From a virus: 45,574 nt of DNA. The notes beneath the pieces are model-generated. The model saw nothing but the letters and a program-made list of their open reading frames with translations, made no database searches and had not been told where the DNA came from. Positions 1-8,618 of this stretch are shown here, in pieces; positions within the stretch are counted from its first letter, which is position 1; every line of letters starts with the position of its first letter. The stretch is taken from IMG/VR virus record IMGVR_UViG_3300037193_000175, positions 1 through 45,574 of that record; one strand, written 5' to 3'. The position numbers were made by a program, and so were the translations under genes.

Positions 1-141
1 ATCGCTGCAAATCAAAGCTTCGGGGTTCTTCGACAATGGCGAGTTAAGCGCCGAACCGCGTTCCGAATACGCGCCCTTCGTTTTACACGTTCCGTCTTCT
101 TTGACGGCTATGTAATTGTTAACGTCGCGGCTATAGACAGC
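1..141. repeat. Left copy of 141-bp terminal direct repeat
   Basis: These bases are identical to 45434-45574. The polymerase reading frame continues through the joint in phase, so this is most simply the overlap of a circular or circularly permuted genome. 141 is the default largest k-mer of a common metagenome assembler, so the length is probably an assembly property and not a biological end. Confidence 0.95.
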
Positions 142-1602
142 TTGATATTGCGTTTCTTCGGTTACGAAGCCTGTCCGTTGTTCCCACATACCGACGACAT
201 GCTGTAACAGGTTGTGCTTTGACCGGGGGCACTTGATAACGATACCGTCCGTATTGGCGGACACGACGGGGATACCTTCGGCTTCCATCATTTCGATAAG
301 CAATAGCAATCCAAGTTGCCCCGTCATTGTCGTTTGGATTAGCAGCTTCGGCGCATAGATCGTCGAATACATATTGCCTTGCTTGCCGAAAGTGCCGTTA
401 ATGGCGATCTTCAGGCCCGCTTCGTCCGGGTTCTTTTGCGACTTCAACGTTAGACGAAGTTCGACGATACCGCCGTACGCCTGAAGATACACTTCGCCCA
501 AATGATCGGGAGCGTAACGGTTGTTCAGGATGATACGCGGGTAATAGCTGGCAACGTCGCGATCGATCAACAGCGTTTCGGCGTCGGCTTTATGTGCGAT
601 CGACTTTTCGGCGCTATGAAGTCCGCCCATTCCCATTTTGTACGCGGTCTTGCCGACGACAACCTTTAGATCGGCGATCGCTTCGGGCATACGCGGCGAA
701 CCCGCACCGTCCAGGAAGAAGGGAACGGCTTCGACGATCGCGAGCGCATCGCGTAGCGCCGGGCTTTCGAACGATACCCATTCGGGCGCTTCGTACTTGA
801 AGCTGAATTCTTCGTCGAATTCGGGCCGCTTCGGGTAACGCCCGGTAAGTTGGCGGATTTCGGCGTTGATAACGGCTTCGGCAACTTGAGCGTCGGACTT
901 CGAACGAAGGTCGATCTTGTATCGTTCGCCCAAGCGCTCGCGCAGTTGGATTGAAGCCCTTAGGCCGTATTTCGGTTCGGTATAGAGTAGTTCGGTTCCG
1001 TCCAGGTCGTTGAAGCAATAGTCGCGTATGTCGTTTACTTCTTCGGCCTTCAACTCGCTATGCGGGTCGATCGGGATTTCCTGAAGGCGCTTGGCGTGAA
1101 GCCGCGCCATGTACGTTTTCAACGAACCTTCAAGCGGAGCGACTTCGATCAAGTCGATATGGTTGTACTGCGAACGATAGCTGGCGTGCCGGACTTCGCG
1201 TATGATTATGTCGTCGGACAGTTCCTTCAACTCATACAGCGTAGCGCCACGAATGGCGGCTTCGATCATCGGGATATCGTATTGAATGCCGTTGAACGAA
1301 ATGATCTTGAACCAAAACAAGGCCCGGTGCAATTCGTCGCGCTTCCATTGCGGAAGCGGACCTTCGCCGAAATGGTCGATAAAGAAGTATTGGCCGGTTT
1401 CGATATGCTTGAACGCGCAAAGCCAATAGTTGCGGAAGCATTCGGTATCGTACGGGACTTCGGAACCGACGGCCAAGTTGAACGGCGAAGTCGTAAAAGT
1501 CCGATCGACGGGCGCGTAAGCTATGCGCTTAAGCGGCCCGTCGTATCGCTTTGCCCCTTTTGTCGGAAGCGGAGCGTAATCGTCGATATTGTCGAAGAAC
1601 AT
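1..1602 (-). CDS. Family B DNA polymerase with 3'-5' exonuclease (N-terminal 534 codons; continues at 45574)
   Basis: Replicative DNA polymerase, about 650 aa when joined with 45433-45083. Seen by translation from ATG at 1602: exonuclease motif I DTE at residues 52-54, motif II SFNGIQYD near residue 100, motif III YCFND near 195; polymerase motif A DVASYYPRII near 346-355, motif B KIAINGTFG near 400, motif C NTD at 450-452. In motif C the first Asp of the usual DTD is Asn; the second Asp is kept. It starts 8 nt after the clamp stop (1611), so the two are co-translated from one leftward operon. The length is short for family B, resembling compact phage enzymes. It is unlikely to be protein-primed because no TPR insertion or terminal-protein gene was recognised. 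It is cut by the contig ends only. Confidence 0.93.
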   Translation of the reverse strand, partial: MFFDNIDDYAPLPTKGAKRYDGPLKRIAYAPVDRTFTTSPFNLAVGSEVPYDTECFRNYWLCAFKHIETGQYFFIDHFGEGPLPQWKRDELHRALFWFKIISFNGIQYDIPMIEAAIRGATLYELKELSDDIIIREVRHASYRSQYNHIDLIEVAPLEGSLKTYMARLHAKRLQEIPIDPHSELKAEEVNDIRDYCFNDLDGTELLYTEPKYGLRASIQLRERLGERYKIDLRSKSDAQVAEAVINAEIRQLTGRYPKRPEFDEEFSFKYEAPEWVSFESPALRDALAIVEAVPFFLDGAGSPRMPEAIADLKVVVGKTAYKMGMGGLHSAEKSIAHKADAETLLIDRDVASYYPRIILNNRYAPDHLGEVYLQAYGGIVELRLTLKSQKNPDEAGLKIAINGTFGKQGNMYSTIYAPKLLIQTTMTGQLGLLLLIEMMEAEGIPVVSANTDGIVIKCPRSKHNLLQHVVGMWEQRTGFVTEETQYQAVYSRDVNNYIAVKEDGTCKTKGAYSERGSALNSPLSKNPEALICSD

Positions 1603-1610
1603 GCGGAACC

Positions 1611-2888
1611 CTAGAAAGGAATGTCGTCGTCTTCAATATCCGAAGCGGGCGCGATCGACGCCCAAACGTTCGCGTTCGGGTCCGCCCCTGTTAACCCTTG
1701 CGGGCCGTCCTGGAAAGCCGGGGCGGCTGGCGGTCCCCAACCGCCGCCGGAAGCGCCCTGCGCGGTTTCCTGGACGCCTGCGAAGGCTTCGGCGACTTGT
1801 TCCCCGCTCGCGTCGGCGGGCAACTCCCAATGCCACGCCGCGTCCGCCGCCGGGGCCGGGTCCGGCGCGGCCTGCGACCGCTTCATAATCGAGCCGCGCA
1901 ACATGCCGCCGTCAACGAAGAACGCGCGATCGTCGTTCGACGTGTAATCGATTTGAGCGCATACGGGTTCGATCAATCGAAGAAGCTTCGCGGTGAACGA
2001 ATGTCCGGCCTGAAGACCGGGAACGTCGTATGTCGCGCCGTACAGCGGACCGCCCGTATCCTGGTAGTTGTCGTACGTCGTCTTCAGCTTTTCTTCGTGG
2101 AAGTGAACGCCGCCGTCCTTGCTGAAGCTTTCGATCGCCTTGACGGCTTCGAACAGCCCTTCAGGAACCGCCGCCGGATAGGTTGGATAGTCGAACAGCC
2201 GTTCAACGTCCGGCCATTCCTCGCCGAACAACTGCGACTTGTACCACGCGCCGTCGTCGAAGTAGAACGTAACCGACTTGGCGCTGAAGCCGAAGCCTTC
2301 AAGCTTCTTCGGACATGCGGCGATCGCGGCGGCGAACGACTTTGGAATGACAAGGCCCGGCGGCAAGTCGATACCGTGCCAGTATTCGAAGATCACCGTA
2401 CCGTTGCAGCTAACCATTGTGTTAGCGCGAAGCAAGATCGACACTTCGATAACCCGTTCCGCTTCAAGCTTGATAAGCGGCAACAGCTTCGCGAAACCTT
2501 CTTTGATACGATCGTCGATCGTGGCAATACGAGGGTCCGGCATGACTTGCGGAATGTCTTCGCCGGGGATGCAAGGCACGGTTGCGCGTATCTTGTCGCC
2601 CTTCACTAGCAACGTACCGTTTTCGTTTTCGGTCAACGCGAGCGTCGTTCCGGCCTTGTTCAGCGCGTCGATCAATCGCCCTGTATGTGGGCAAAGCGCC
2701 AGTTCTTCTTCGACGGGATGCCCGGCGGTCAACGTGCCGTCCGTTGCGGTAATCCATTTGCCCGCTAGCCTCGCGTGCGCTTGGAAAGGCATTCCGCCTT
2801 CCTTGAACGCTACGCCGACGAAGTTCAGCGCTTCGGCGAGTTTCGCCGCCGCCTGCGATTGTGCTTTCTTAGTTGGACGCCTTGCCAT
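1611..2888 (-). CDS. DNA sliding clamp-like protein with SSB-type acidic C-terminal tip
   Basis: Probable polymerase processivity clamp, 425 aa. Residues about 15-330 resemble phage DnaN-like clamps (for example the stretch with NTMVSCNGTVIFEYWHGIDL and the following GLVIPKSFAAAI). From about residue 335 the chain becomes a low-complexity Pro/Ala/Gly/Gln linker and ends in DIEDDDIPF, the same last six residues (DDDIPF) as bacterial SSB. Start ATG at 2888 has AGAAAGGG upstream; it overlaps the preceding small gene by 20 nt, and polymerase follows 8 nt after the stop. The clamp-polymerase pairing supports the role; the SSB-like tail is unusual and suggests recruitment of SSB-binding proteins. 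An alternative is an unusual SSB, but the N-terminal part does not look like an OB fold. Confidence 0.72.
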   Translation of the reverse strand: MARRPTKKAQSQAAAKLAEALNFVGVAFKEGGMPFQAHARLAGKWITATDGTLTAGHPVEEELALCPHTGRLIDALNKAGTTLALTENENGTLLVKGDKIRATVPCIPGEDIPQVMPDPRIATIDDRIKEGFAKLLPLIKLEAERVIEVSILLRANTMVSCNGTVIFEYWHGIDLPPGLVIPKSFAAAIAACPKKLEGFGFSAKSVTFYFDDGAWYKSQLFGEEWPDVERLFDYPTYPAAVPEGLFEAVKAIESFSKDGGVHFHEEKLKTTYDNYQDTGGPLYGATYDVPGLQAGHSFTAKLLRLIEPVCAQIDYTSNDDRAFFVDGGMLRGSIMKRSQAAPDPAPAADAAWHWELPADASGEQVAEAFAGVQETAQGASGGGWGPPAAPAFQDGPQGLTGADPNANVWASIAPASDIEDDDIPF

Positions 2889-3117
2889 TGAACACCCTTT
2901 CTAGGTCAATTGCGGATTTGTATTGTTCACAGCCGTACGCGATAATTCTTGCGGGCGGACGTTGCCCGTTAAGGTTGCATCGTTCGCCGGGTTCGTCAAA
3001 GTTCTTGCACATAAGACACGTCGGCGAAGTCTTTACGACGTAGTTCGCCAAGCATTCGGCCATGTAACGACTAAGGGCCTTCAAGCCTTCGGCGTCCGAT
3101 CGAAAGTTAGAACTCAT
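2869..3117 (-). CDS. Small four-cysteine protein in the replication operon
   Basis: 82 aa, function unknown. It holds a C-x2-C pair (CLMC), then ERC and YGC, a possible zinc or Fe-S site between residues 34 and 64. The start at 3117 lies inside the last codons of the helicase gene (11-nt overlap) with GGAAG upstream, and its end overlaps the clamp start, so translation is coupled to both. Position suggests a replication accessory factor; this is inference only. Confidence 0.7.
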   Translation of the reverse strand: MSSNFRSDAEGLKALSRYMAECLANYVVKTSPTCLMCKNFDEPGERCNLNGQRPPARIIAYGCEQYKSAIDLERVFNGKASN

Positions 3118-4825
3118 ACGACAACACTTCCGGGTTCGGACGCTTGTTCAACCAAACGCGGATACGACGCGGGATACGAAGGTGTTCGGCGTTATGCAGA
3201 ACTTCGGCGTTGGTTTCCGGCGGTTCGACCGGCGCACGCTGGCGGAACCAATCGCGCCCCTTCTTCTTCGGAAAGCCGTCGCCTTCGACTGTTACCCATT
3301 CATAGAACGTACGAAGTCCGTTGCAGTAGTACGCCACCTTGACCGAATGCTTGCCCGACTTCCTGGACGTATGCGCTGAATAGACGACGCGCAGCACGTC
3401 GAAGTATTCGACAACCGGCAAGTCTGATCGCAACAGTTCTTCGTTTGAAGCCGTGCCCACAATGTTTTGAGCAAACTTGAATTCCTCGCCGCATACGATG
3501 CATTCGCGCGCCCTAGTGTGGTTGTACGCGCCGCAACCGTCGCATATCTTTACCGGAGCATCGCCAGCGCGGCCCTTGCCCTTCGGGTTCGGGATAACCG
3601 GGTCGTTGATCGGCCCTAGCCGCCGCGTGTTACCGGCGAAGTCCAGGACAAGGCAATGATGCTTCGTAAACTCGAAACCCGGTATGTACTGTTGAACGTT
3701 GCGCCAATCGTACGGTCGCGTTCCACGGCCTAGCATCTGAACCCATAGGCCCGTTGACATGGTAGGTCGCATCATCGCGATTAGATCAACCGGGGGATGA
3801 TCGAAGCCCGTTGTAAGAATGTCCTTATTGACGATGCAACGTAGTTCGCCGCGCTTGAACGCCGCAATCGTTTCGTCGCGGTCCTTGCGCTTCGAATGGA
3901 CGACGCCGGTTGGAACCCCGAACGTCGATCGCAGCATTTCGCCGATATGCTCGGCATGTTCGATACCGCTCGCGAAGACAAGCCAGGACCGCCGTTGCAT
4001 TCCTAGTTCCATGACTTCGCACAATGCCTTGTACGTTACGTCCGGGTCGTCAACTGCCGCCTGAAGTTGGTTTTCGGCGAAGTCGCCGGTTGACGACAAG
4101 CCGACGCCGGATACGTCAAGTTCGGTCGCAGTCTTCTTCGGGAAGATCGGCGCAAGATAGCCTTCCGCGATCAATCGACCGAAGCCTTCGATATTCGTCA
4201 AGTCGTACGCAATGTGACTGAAGATCGGCCCGTTGGTTAGAAGGCCCATGCCAAGCCGATAGATCGTCGCGGACAGTCCGATGATCTTCATGTACGGGTT
4301 GATCGCGAGTAAATCGAGTATCAGTTGACCGTACGAACTGTCCGCCGAAGGCCCTACTAGGTGCGCTTCGTCGATTACCAAAAGATCGCGATACCCTAGC
4401 ACGCTGCGACCGTGTTCGTCGTACTTGCCAACCATTGACTTTACGCCGCCGAATACGATCGGCTGTATGAAGTCCTTTTGCTTCAACCCGGCGCTGTAAA
4501 TCCCTAGCGGAGCGTGCGGCCAAATGCGTTGCATTTGCTTCGCGTTTTGTTCGATCAATTCCTTGATATGTGTTGCCATGATCGCCCGCGTTTGCGGGTA
4601 TATCCGAAAGGCCCGTTCAAGGAACTTGCCGAGTACGAACGACTTGCCGGTTCCGGTTGGCAGCGCGATAAGCGGGTTCGCTCGAATGGGCCTGCCTTCG
4701 GCGTCGGTTCCGCCGTGTTCTTCGAAGAAGCGAAATAGCGCGTCAACGCTTTCTTCCTGATACCAACGGTCCAGGCCGACATGCGGGGGAGTTAGCGAAG
4801 TCGCGAGCGCCAGCGAAGCGTTCAT
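3107..4825 (-). CDS. SF2 DNA helicase (DEAH type) with zinc ribbon
   Basis: ATP-dependent helicase of superfamily 2, about 572 aa. Visible motifs: Q-like RWYQEESVDAL near the start, Walker A LPTGTGKS (about 55-62), DEAH in VIDEAHL (about 152-155), motif III GLSAT (about 184-188), motif VI QMLGRGTRP, and a C-terminal zinc ribbon with CDGCG and CIVCG about 13 residues apart. The chosen ATG at 4825 overlaps the stop of the nuclease gene as ATGA; a longer reading to 4903 exists but lies inside that gene. It is comparable to RecQ/UvrB-like phage helicases that unwind at the fork or in recombination. Coupling to a Cas4-like nuclease suggests joint end processing. Confidence 0.9.
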   Translation of the reverse strand: MNASLALATSLTPPHVGLDRWYQEESVDALFRFFEEHGGTDAEGRPIRANPLIALPTGTGKSFVLGKFLERAFRIYPQTRAIMATHIKELIEQNAKQMQRIWPHAPLGIYSAGLKQKDFIQPIVFGGVKSMVGKYDEHGRSVLGYRDLLVIDEAHLVGPSADSSYGQLILDLLAINPYMKIIGLSATIYRLGMGLLTNGPIFSHIAYDLTNIEGFGRLIAEGYLAPIFPKKTATELDVSGVGLSSTGDFAENQLQAAVDDPDVTYKALCEVMELGMQRRSWLVFASGIEHAEHIGEMLRSTFGVPTGVVHSKRKDRDETIAAFKRGELRCIVNKDILTTGFDHPPVDLIAMMRPTMSTGLWVQMLGRGTRPYDWRNVQQYIPGFEFTKHHCLVLDFAGNTRRLGPINDPVIPNPKGKGRAGDAPVKICDGCGAYNHTRARECIVCGEEFKFAQNIVGTASNEELLRSDLPVVEYFDVLRVVYSAHTSRKSGKHSVKVAYYCNGLRTFYEWVTVEGDGFPKKKGRDWFRQRAPVEPPETNAEVLHNAEHLRIPRRIRVWLNKRPNPEVLSYEF

Positions 4826-5724
4826 ACGATGCGCCGCCATTGTGGGCACCCGTTCGGGACATGCTCGCGCGGTATGTTGCCGTCGTGAACGCGACAGTAC
4901 CATTGGCCGTCGTCAACCGGGCTGGCGTGTTCGCAGCTTCGGCAGTTCTTTTCCGGCGATGCGCCGTGGTGGCATATCGACGACAGGTGGCACATTTTGC
5001 AAGTGAAGAACGCGGCGCTTTCGGCGATCTTCGCCGGGGGCGTTTGACTGAATATGATGCGCCCGGCTTTGTCGTACAGGTTGACGCTATGGTTCCAATC
5101 GAGCGCGACGACTTCGAAATACAGTTCGTCGGTTTCTTTGTTGATCGCGCAGTAAACGGCGTACTTGAAGCCGTACGCCTGCCCGTACGAACACATTTGC
5201 GAATAGTGTTGCGGCTTCGACTTGCGGACGCCTTCGGCCTTCGACCGATCGCGAATGAGTTGCGGCCATTTCGACTTGATCGGCCCGGCAAGCTTCGCGA
5301 ACGACTTTTCGTTGTGCGTCTTGTACTCGCCTAGAAGCGGTTCGTTGATTTCGTATCGCGGCGGCGCGACGAACACGCTGTCCAGGGAACCGCCGTAGTG
5401 CCCCTTGTGTCCGTTGATCTTGTATTGCTTACCGTCGCCGTCGAATTCGAAAACTTCGAACCCGATACGCTTCAGCCGATGAATGAACTTCGGTTCTTCG
5501 AAGTGACCGCGTTTGAACAGCCGATGCATTCGACCGTCGAAGCGTTCTTGCTTCAACCAACGGAAGTTCGACCACGCCCGACGCTCGCATTCCTGCCCGA
5601 TTTCGGACGCGCCCAAGTGCCAGCGCGGGCCTTCTTCGTATTCGGCGAGGCTATCGGCTTCGACTTCCTGCGAAATCGTCGCGGCTAGCCGTTCCCGTTC
5701 AGTTTGGAAGGATAGATCGTACAC
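4822..5724 (-). CDS. PD-(D/E)XK exonuclease, Cas4/RecB-like
   Basis: 300 aa. The nuclease core is seen as GASEIGQECERRAW near the N-terminus, GHYGGSLDSVF with the metal-binding Asp, and LLGEYKTHN giving the E-x-K pair. The C-terminal third has many cysteines (CKMC, SIC, NCRSC, WYC, NGC), as in Cas4/AddB-type enzymes that hold an Fe-S cluster. The start is GTG at 5724 with AAGGGG seven bases upstream. It is translationally coupled to the helicase (ATGA). With Sak4 and DUF669 protein it forms a phage recombination set; it probably resects DNA ends to give 3' tails. Confidence 0.87.
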   Translation of the reverse strand: MYDLSFQTERERLAATISQEVEADSLAEYEEGPRWHLGASEIGQECERRAWSNFRWLKQERFDGRMHRLFKRGHFEEPKFIHRLKRIGFEVFEFDGDGKQYKINGHKGHYGGSLDSVFVAPPRYEINEPLLGEYKTHNEKSFAKLAGPIKSKWPQLIRDRSKAEGVRKSKPQHYSQMCSYGQAYGFKYAVYCAINKETDELYFEVVALDWNHSVNLYDKAGRIIFSQTPPAKIAESAAFFTCKMCHLSSICHHGASPEKNCRSCEHASPVDDGQWYCRVHDGNIPREHVPNGCPQWRRIV

Positions 5725-5744
5725 GTCGCAACCCCTTAGGTGAA

Positions 5745-5819
5745 CCGTGGCAGTTCATCGCAGCGCCAGTCGTAACAACGCCGCAATTAGGCAAGGGTCG
5801 CGGAATGCCCCTGCCACGG
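5745..5819. other. Inverted repeat between SSB-like and nuclease genes
   Basis: CCGTGGCAG (5745-5753) is repeated inverted as CTGCCACGG (5811-5819), a perfect 9-bp match 57 bases apart. It lies in the 136-base gap, the only sizeable one inside the leftward operon. It could be an RNA stem that adjusts downstream expression or a protein site; no function can be assigned. Confidence 0.45.
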
Positions 5820-5828
5820 CTCGCCGAA

Positions 5829-5852
5829 GGGCCGGAACCGAAGTCCCGGCCC
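5829..5852 (-). terminator. GC-rich hairpin after the SSB-like gene
   Basis: GGGCCGG (5829-5835) and CCGGCCC (5846-5852) form a 7-bp stem with a 10-base loop, nine bases past the stop of the SSB-like gene on the minus strand. No T-run follows, so it may be a partial terminator or a stabilising 3' hairpin that lowers expression of the nuclease, helicase, clamp and polymerase relative to the SSB. Confidence 0.45.
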
Positions 5853-5860
5853 GCGATCGG

Positions 5861-6583
5861 TTATCGAGCGCCCCAAGCGGGCTGTCCGCCCCCGCCGCCC
5901 TGCGACCATTGCCCGCCGCCCGAAGGCTGCGCGCCCTGTCCACCGCCGCCGTTGCCGCCGCCCCAAGCGTTGCCGCCCTGCTGCGCGCCGCCGCCCTGGT
6001 TGTTCTGCTGCTGGTCGCCCTGCGGCTGTCCGCCACCTTGCGCCCCGCCGCCCCATGCGCCGCCACCTTGGGCCTGTCCGCCGCCTTGCTGCCCCTGCGG
6101 CTGTCCGCCGCCCCAAGCCGCATTGCCGCCGCCGGACGGCGCGCCGCCCGAACCGGACTTGCCGGGTTCGTTGCCGTTCACGTCGAACAGCTTCGCCATT
6201 TCGAACGTGTTCGGGTTGTCCGAACGCGGCTTCGTCTCGATCAAGAACGGCTTGCCGTGCAGTTCTTCGGTCGCGTTGAAGGCGAAGACGCCGGTAACGT
6301 GGCAGTACGCCGAAAGTTGCGTATTGGCGATACGAACGGCGTCGGCGCTCTTGTTGTGAAGGTTCAGGCGATCGACCTGTTGCGAACCCTTGAATGGGCC
6401 GTCGATCGCTTCCATGACGATTTCGAGATAACCGCCGGTGTTGTCCTTCGTCGGCTTCAGCGCCGTTCCGACGATCACGACGGGATGCTTGATCGCCTGC
6501 CCGTTGAAGGTCGCCGGAAGACCGCCGCCACCGCCGCCGTATTGCGGGTCGATACCGTTACTGTTGAACTGAAATGCGGGCAT
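5861..6583 (-). CDS. DUF669-family single-stranded DNA-binding-like protein
   Basis: 240 aa. Residues about 30-140 match the DUF669 pattern known next to Sak4 recombinases: VVIVGTALKPTKDNTGGYLE, AIDGPFKG, DRLNLHN, ANTQLSAYCHVTG and EELHGKPF. Members are thought to act as phage SSBs. The rest is a Gly/Gln/Trp-rich disordered tail, but it ends in PAWGAR and lacks the acidic tip of SSB; that tip is instead on the clamp of this operon. Start ATG at 6583 with AAAGGGAA upstream, 18 bases after the Sak4 stop. Confidence 0.87.
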   Translation of the reverse strand: MPAFQFNSNGIDPQYGGGGGGLPATFNGQAIKHPVVIVGTALKPTKDNTGGYLEIVMEAIDGPFKGSQQVDRLNLHNKSADAVRIANTQLSAYCHVTGVFAFNATEELHGKPFLIETKPRSDNPNTFEMAKLFDVNGNEPGKSGSGGAPSGGGNAAWGGGQPQGQQGGGQAQGGGAWGGGAQGGGQPQGDQQQNNQGGGAQQGGNAWGGGNGGGGQGAQPSGGGQWSQGGGGGQPAWGAR

Positions 6584-6601
6584 GTTCGTTCCCTTTCTCT
6601 C

Positions 6602-7594
6602 TTACTGAACGTCGCGGTTGAACAAGTCGATTGCCCCGCCCGTTGCGACGTGTACGGCGTTGGCAAGTTGGTTCCAGCTATACCCGGCGATCACGTTTGA
6701 CGGCGTGCCTTGGGGAGCGGTTGGAATTGGAATAGTGCCCACAATGCCGAAGCGATTGCCAGCGACGTAAGCGGGTTTGCGTTCGACGCCCATAACGCGA
6801 CCGTTGTTCATCGAAGTTGCAAGCTGCGCTTGATCGCCCTTCGTAATGAACAGCGGTTCATGGACGAAACCGATAAGGTCCGCCCATTGCGTAAGCATTT
6901 CACGCTTGCCGTAGTTCTTGTTGTTCTTCGGCGAATGCAACAGCAAATCCCATGCGTCGTATTCGCCAAAGGCCGGGTCGATCATCTTCGACGCGAACAC
7001 ATGCGCCGTAAAGATGATGTTGATACCGCCGTAAAAGGCTAGTTCGTCGCACGCGCTCAACAGCTTGGCGAACTGTTCGTTCGCATAGCCGTACGCCTTG
7101 CCGTACCCGCCAAGGGCGGCTTCCATCGTAATTCCCTTCGGATTACCTGGACGCCAATCTTTGTCGCTCGCGATCGTCTTTTCGTGGATACGCTGTTCAG
7201 TCGCGGTCGAACTGTCGAACACAAGCGATTGATACGGGAACTGCCCGCGCTGCGATCGAAGCTTGATATCGTCAACCGTCGCTAGCAGTTCGTCGAAGTG
7301 TTCGATTTGCTTCGTCTTCGGAACGTTGATCGAACCGTATCCCATTTCGAGCGGGATAAGAAGCGCCTTGGGAGCGCCGCAAGCGATCGTCGTCTTGCCC
7401 GCCTTTTCGACGCCGGATACGACGATGCGAGCGCCGACTTGCCGCGTCCCGGTTTCGATCGTGTCTAGGGCGGACGCTCCCGCACCGGCTGGCGCGGCGG
7501 TTCCGATGCCCATTTGCGCGAACGGGTTCGAAGGCACGCCCCCGGCATTTGTGGGCATACCGTTAGCGGCCATAGCCGAAGCGAAATCGTTCAT
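6602..7594 (-). CDS. Sak4-like RecA-fold recombination ATPase
   Basis: 330 aa. Walker A is GVEKAGKTT (about residues 60-68) and Walker B is SLVFDSSTATEQ (about 122-133), followed by NIIFTAHV, the pattern of the phage Sak4/RecA-like annealase family that works with DUF669 proteins. It probably loads on SSB-coated DNA for strand annealing in recombination-dependent replication. The start ATG at 7594 overlaps the previous stop (ATGA). A short low-complexity N-terminus precedes the ATPase core. Confidence 0.88.
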   Translation of the reverse strand: MNDFASAMAANGMPTNAGGVPSNPFAQMGIGTAAPAGAGASALDTIETGTRQVGARIVVSGVEKAGKTTIACGAPKALLIPLEMGYGSINVPKTKQIEHFDELLATVDDIKLRSQRGQFPYQSLVFDSSTATEQRIHEKTIASDKDWRPGNPKGITMEAALGGYGKAYGYANEQFAKLLSACDELAFYGGINIIFTAHVFASKMIDPAFGEYDAWDLLLHSPKNNKNYGKREMLTQWADLIGFVHEPLFITKGDQAQLATSMNNGRVMGVERKPAYVAGNRFGIVGTIPIPTAPQGTPSNVIAGYSWNQLANAVHVATGGAIDLFNRDVQ

Positions 7595-7905
7595 GCGTCA
7601 ACGTCCTTCAGTTCGGGTTCTACGCCGGTTCCGGCGCAATGCTTACAGGACTTAACCCATAGTGCGGAGCCGCGACATTCGCGGCAATTGCGGTCAAGTT
7701 CCCAAAGCTGATAGCCGCCCTTCTCCCCATGCGTGCAAAGACCTTCAGCCGACATAGCCCGCGTGTACAGGCCGAACGTCGGCGATCGCCGCATGGCTTC
7801 GGGATGGACGCAAAACGGGTCCATGTCCATATCCGCGCCCCAATATCGACAGGGAAGTTGCCCTTCCTGGCAGATACCGCCGCCGGTACAGGTGCGTTTC
7901 GTCAT
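7591..7905 (-). CDS. Cysteine-rich small zinc-finger-like protein
   Basis: 104 aa. It has nine cysteines, including NCREC and KSCKHCAGTGVEP; the last resembles the CxxCxGxG zinc repeats of DnaJ. It may bind zinc and nucleic acid or protein. Both ends overlap neighbours by 4 bases (ATGA), so it is part of the leftward replication operon. No family recognised beyond that. Confidence 0.72.
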   Translation of the reverse strand: MTKRTCTGGGICQEGQLPCRYWGADMDMDPFCVHPEAMRRSPTFGLYTRAMSAEGLCTHGEKGGYQLWELDRNCRECRGSALWVKSCKHCAGTGVEPELKDVDA

Positions 7906-8111
7906 GTGTCAAACGTCCTTTCGGATACGTCGAACGGCCATACGGTTTCGCGATCTTCGTAATAATACGTCACGCGCTCGATACGCCGAACCTTGTTGCC
8001 TTCGGTATGCTTGATCGCGTCGGCAAGCGACGGCTCCCAAGCGAACGCTTCGCCGTCGTCGTCCGAAATGACGTGGAATTCCGTCTTCCAAACTTCGGCG
8101 GCTTGCGTCAT
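7902..8111 (-). CDS. Small acidic hypothetical protein
   Basis: 69 aa, function unknown. It has acidic patches (SDDDGEAF) and an aromatic segment (VTYYYEDRETVWPF). ATGA overlaps at both ends show tight translational coupling with the zinc protein and the next upstream gene. Confidence 0.65.
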   Translation of the reverse strand: MTQAAEVWKTEFHVISDDDGEAFAWEPSLADAIKHTEGNKVRRIERVTYYYEDRETVWPFDVSERTFDT

Positions 8112-8341
8112 GGCATGGGCCGTAGCGTACGCGCGTGCAATTGCCTTTGCGCTTCAGGCGTCTTGCCTCGCGCGCCGATTACAGCGAATACGCCCATGCT
8201 TGGCGTCTTGCGGCGAAGTGTTGCAGCGGCTTCATGGGCCGCTTCCCGATCGCCGTACATCGGACCGTTTACGAACGTGCGGCCAATTGTGCCGTAGTCC
8301 AATACGACGCCGTAATATAGCTTCCAATCTTTTTGCGCCAT
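8108..8341 (-). CDS. Small hypothetical protein
   Basis: 77 aa from ATG at 8341 (AGGGC upstream). The N-terminal half (LYYGVVLDYGTIGRTFVNGP) looks like a compact alpha/beta fold; the C-terminus is basic (RRKTPSMG ... RQLHARTLR). A longer reading to 8485 would overlap the upstream gene and has a Ser/Arg-rich composition unlike a real N-terminus, so it was not used. Function unknown. Confidence 0.6.
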   Translation of the reverse strand: MAQKDWKLYYGVVLDYGTIGRTFVNGPMYGDREAAHEAAATLRRKTPSMGVFAVIGARGKTPEAQRQLHARTLRPMP

Positions 8342-8351
8342 TGCGGTTGCC

Positions 8352-8618
8352 CTACATGAAGCGGACGACGGCGAGTAAGCCGCCGAAGCGCGTCGTCCTG
8401 AAGAAGAATTTGCCGGTCTTGTTGCGGGCGTAAAGCCGCCGACGAAGACGATCGATTTCCTTACCGGATAGATCGTATTCGGCAAAGACCGATAGCGGAA
8501 GCGCTTCGATTTCGGCGTCCGTTGGCGGGCGCTTGTTCGTCGCGAGGAATTGCGGTTCGACTTCGCCGATCGGTTCAGCCTGGACGGCAGCGGGGGCGGC
8601 GCGAACCGTCCCCCGCAT
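8352..8618 (-). CDS. Hypothetical protein
   Basis: 88 aa from ATG at 8618. The middle (PPTDAEIEALPLSVFAEYDLSGKEIDRLRRRLYARNK) looks helical and charged. No Shine-Dalgarno is clear; a longer form beginning at 8729 would overlap the upstream gene and starts with an Arg run, so I prefer the shorter one. Function unknown. Confidence 0.5.
   Translation of the reverse strand: MRGTVRAAPAAVQAEPIGEVEPQFLATNKRPPTDAEIEALPLSVFAEYDLSGKEIDRLRRRLYARNKTGKFFFRTTRFGGLLAVVRFM

Noticed and set aside
1698-2609. 303-codon plus-strand frame opposite the clamp gene
   Set aside because: Antisense shadow, Arg/Val-rich; the clamp frame has proper start, tail motif and operon overlaps.
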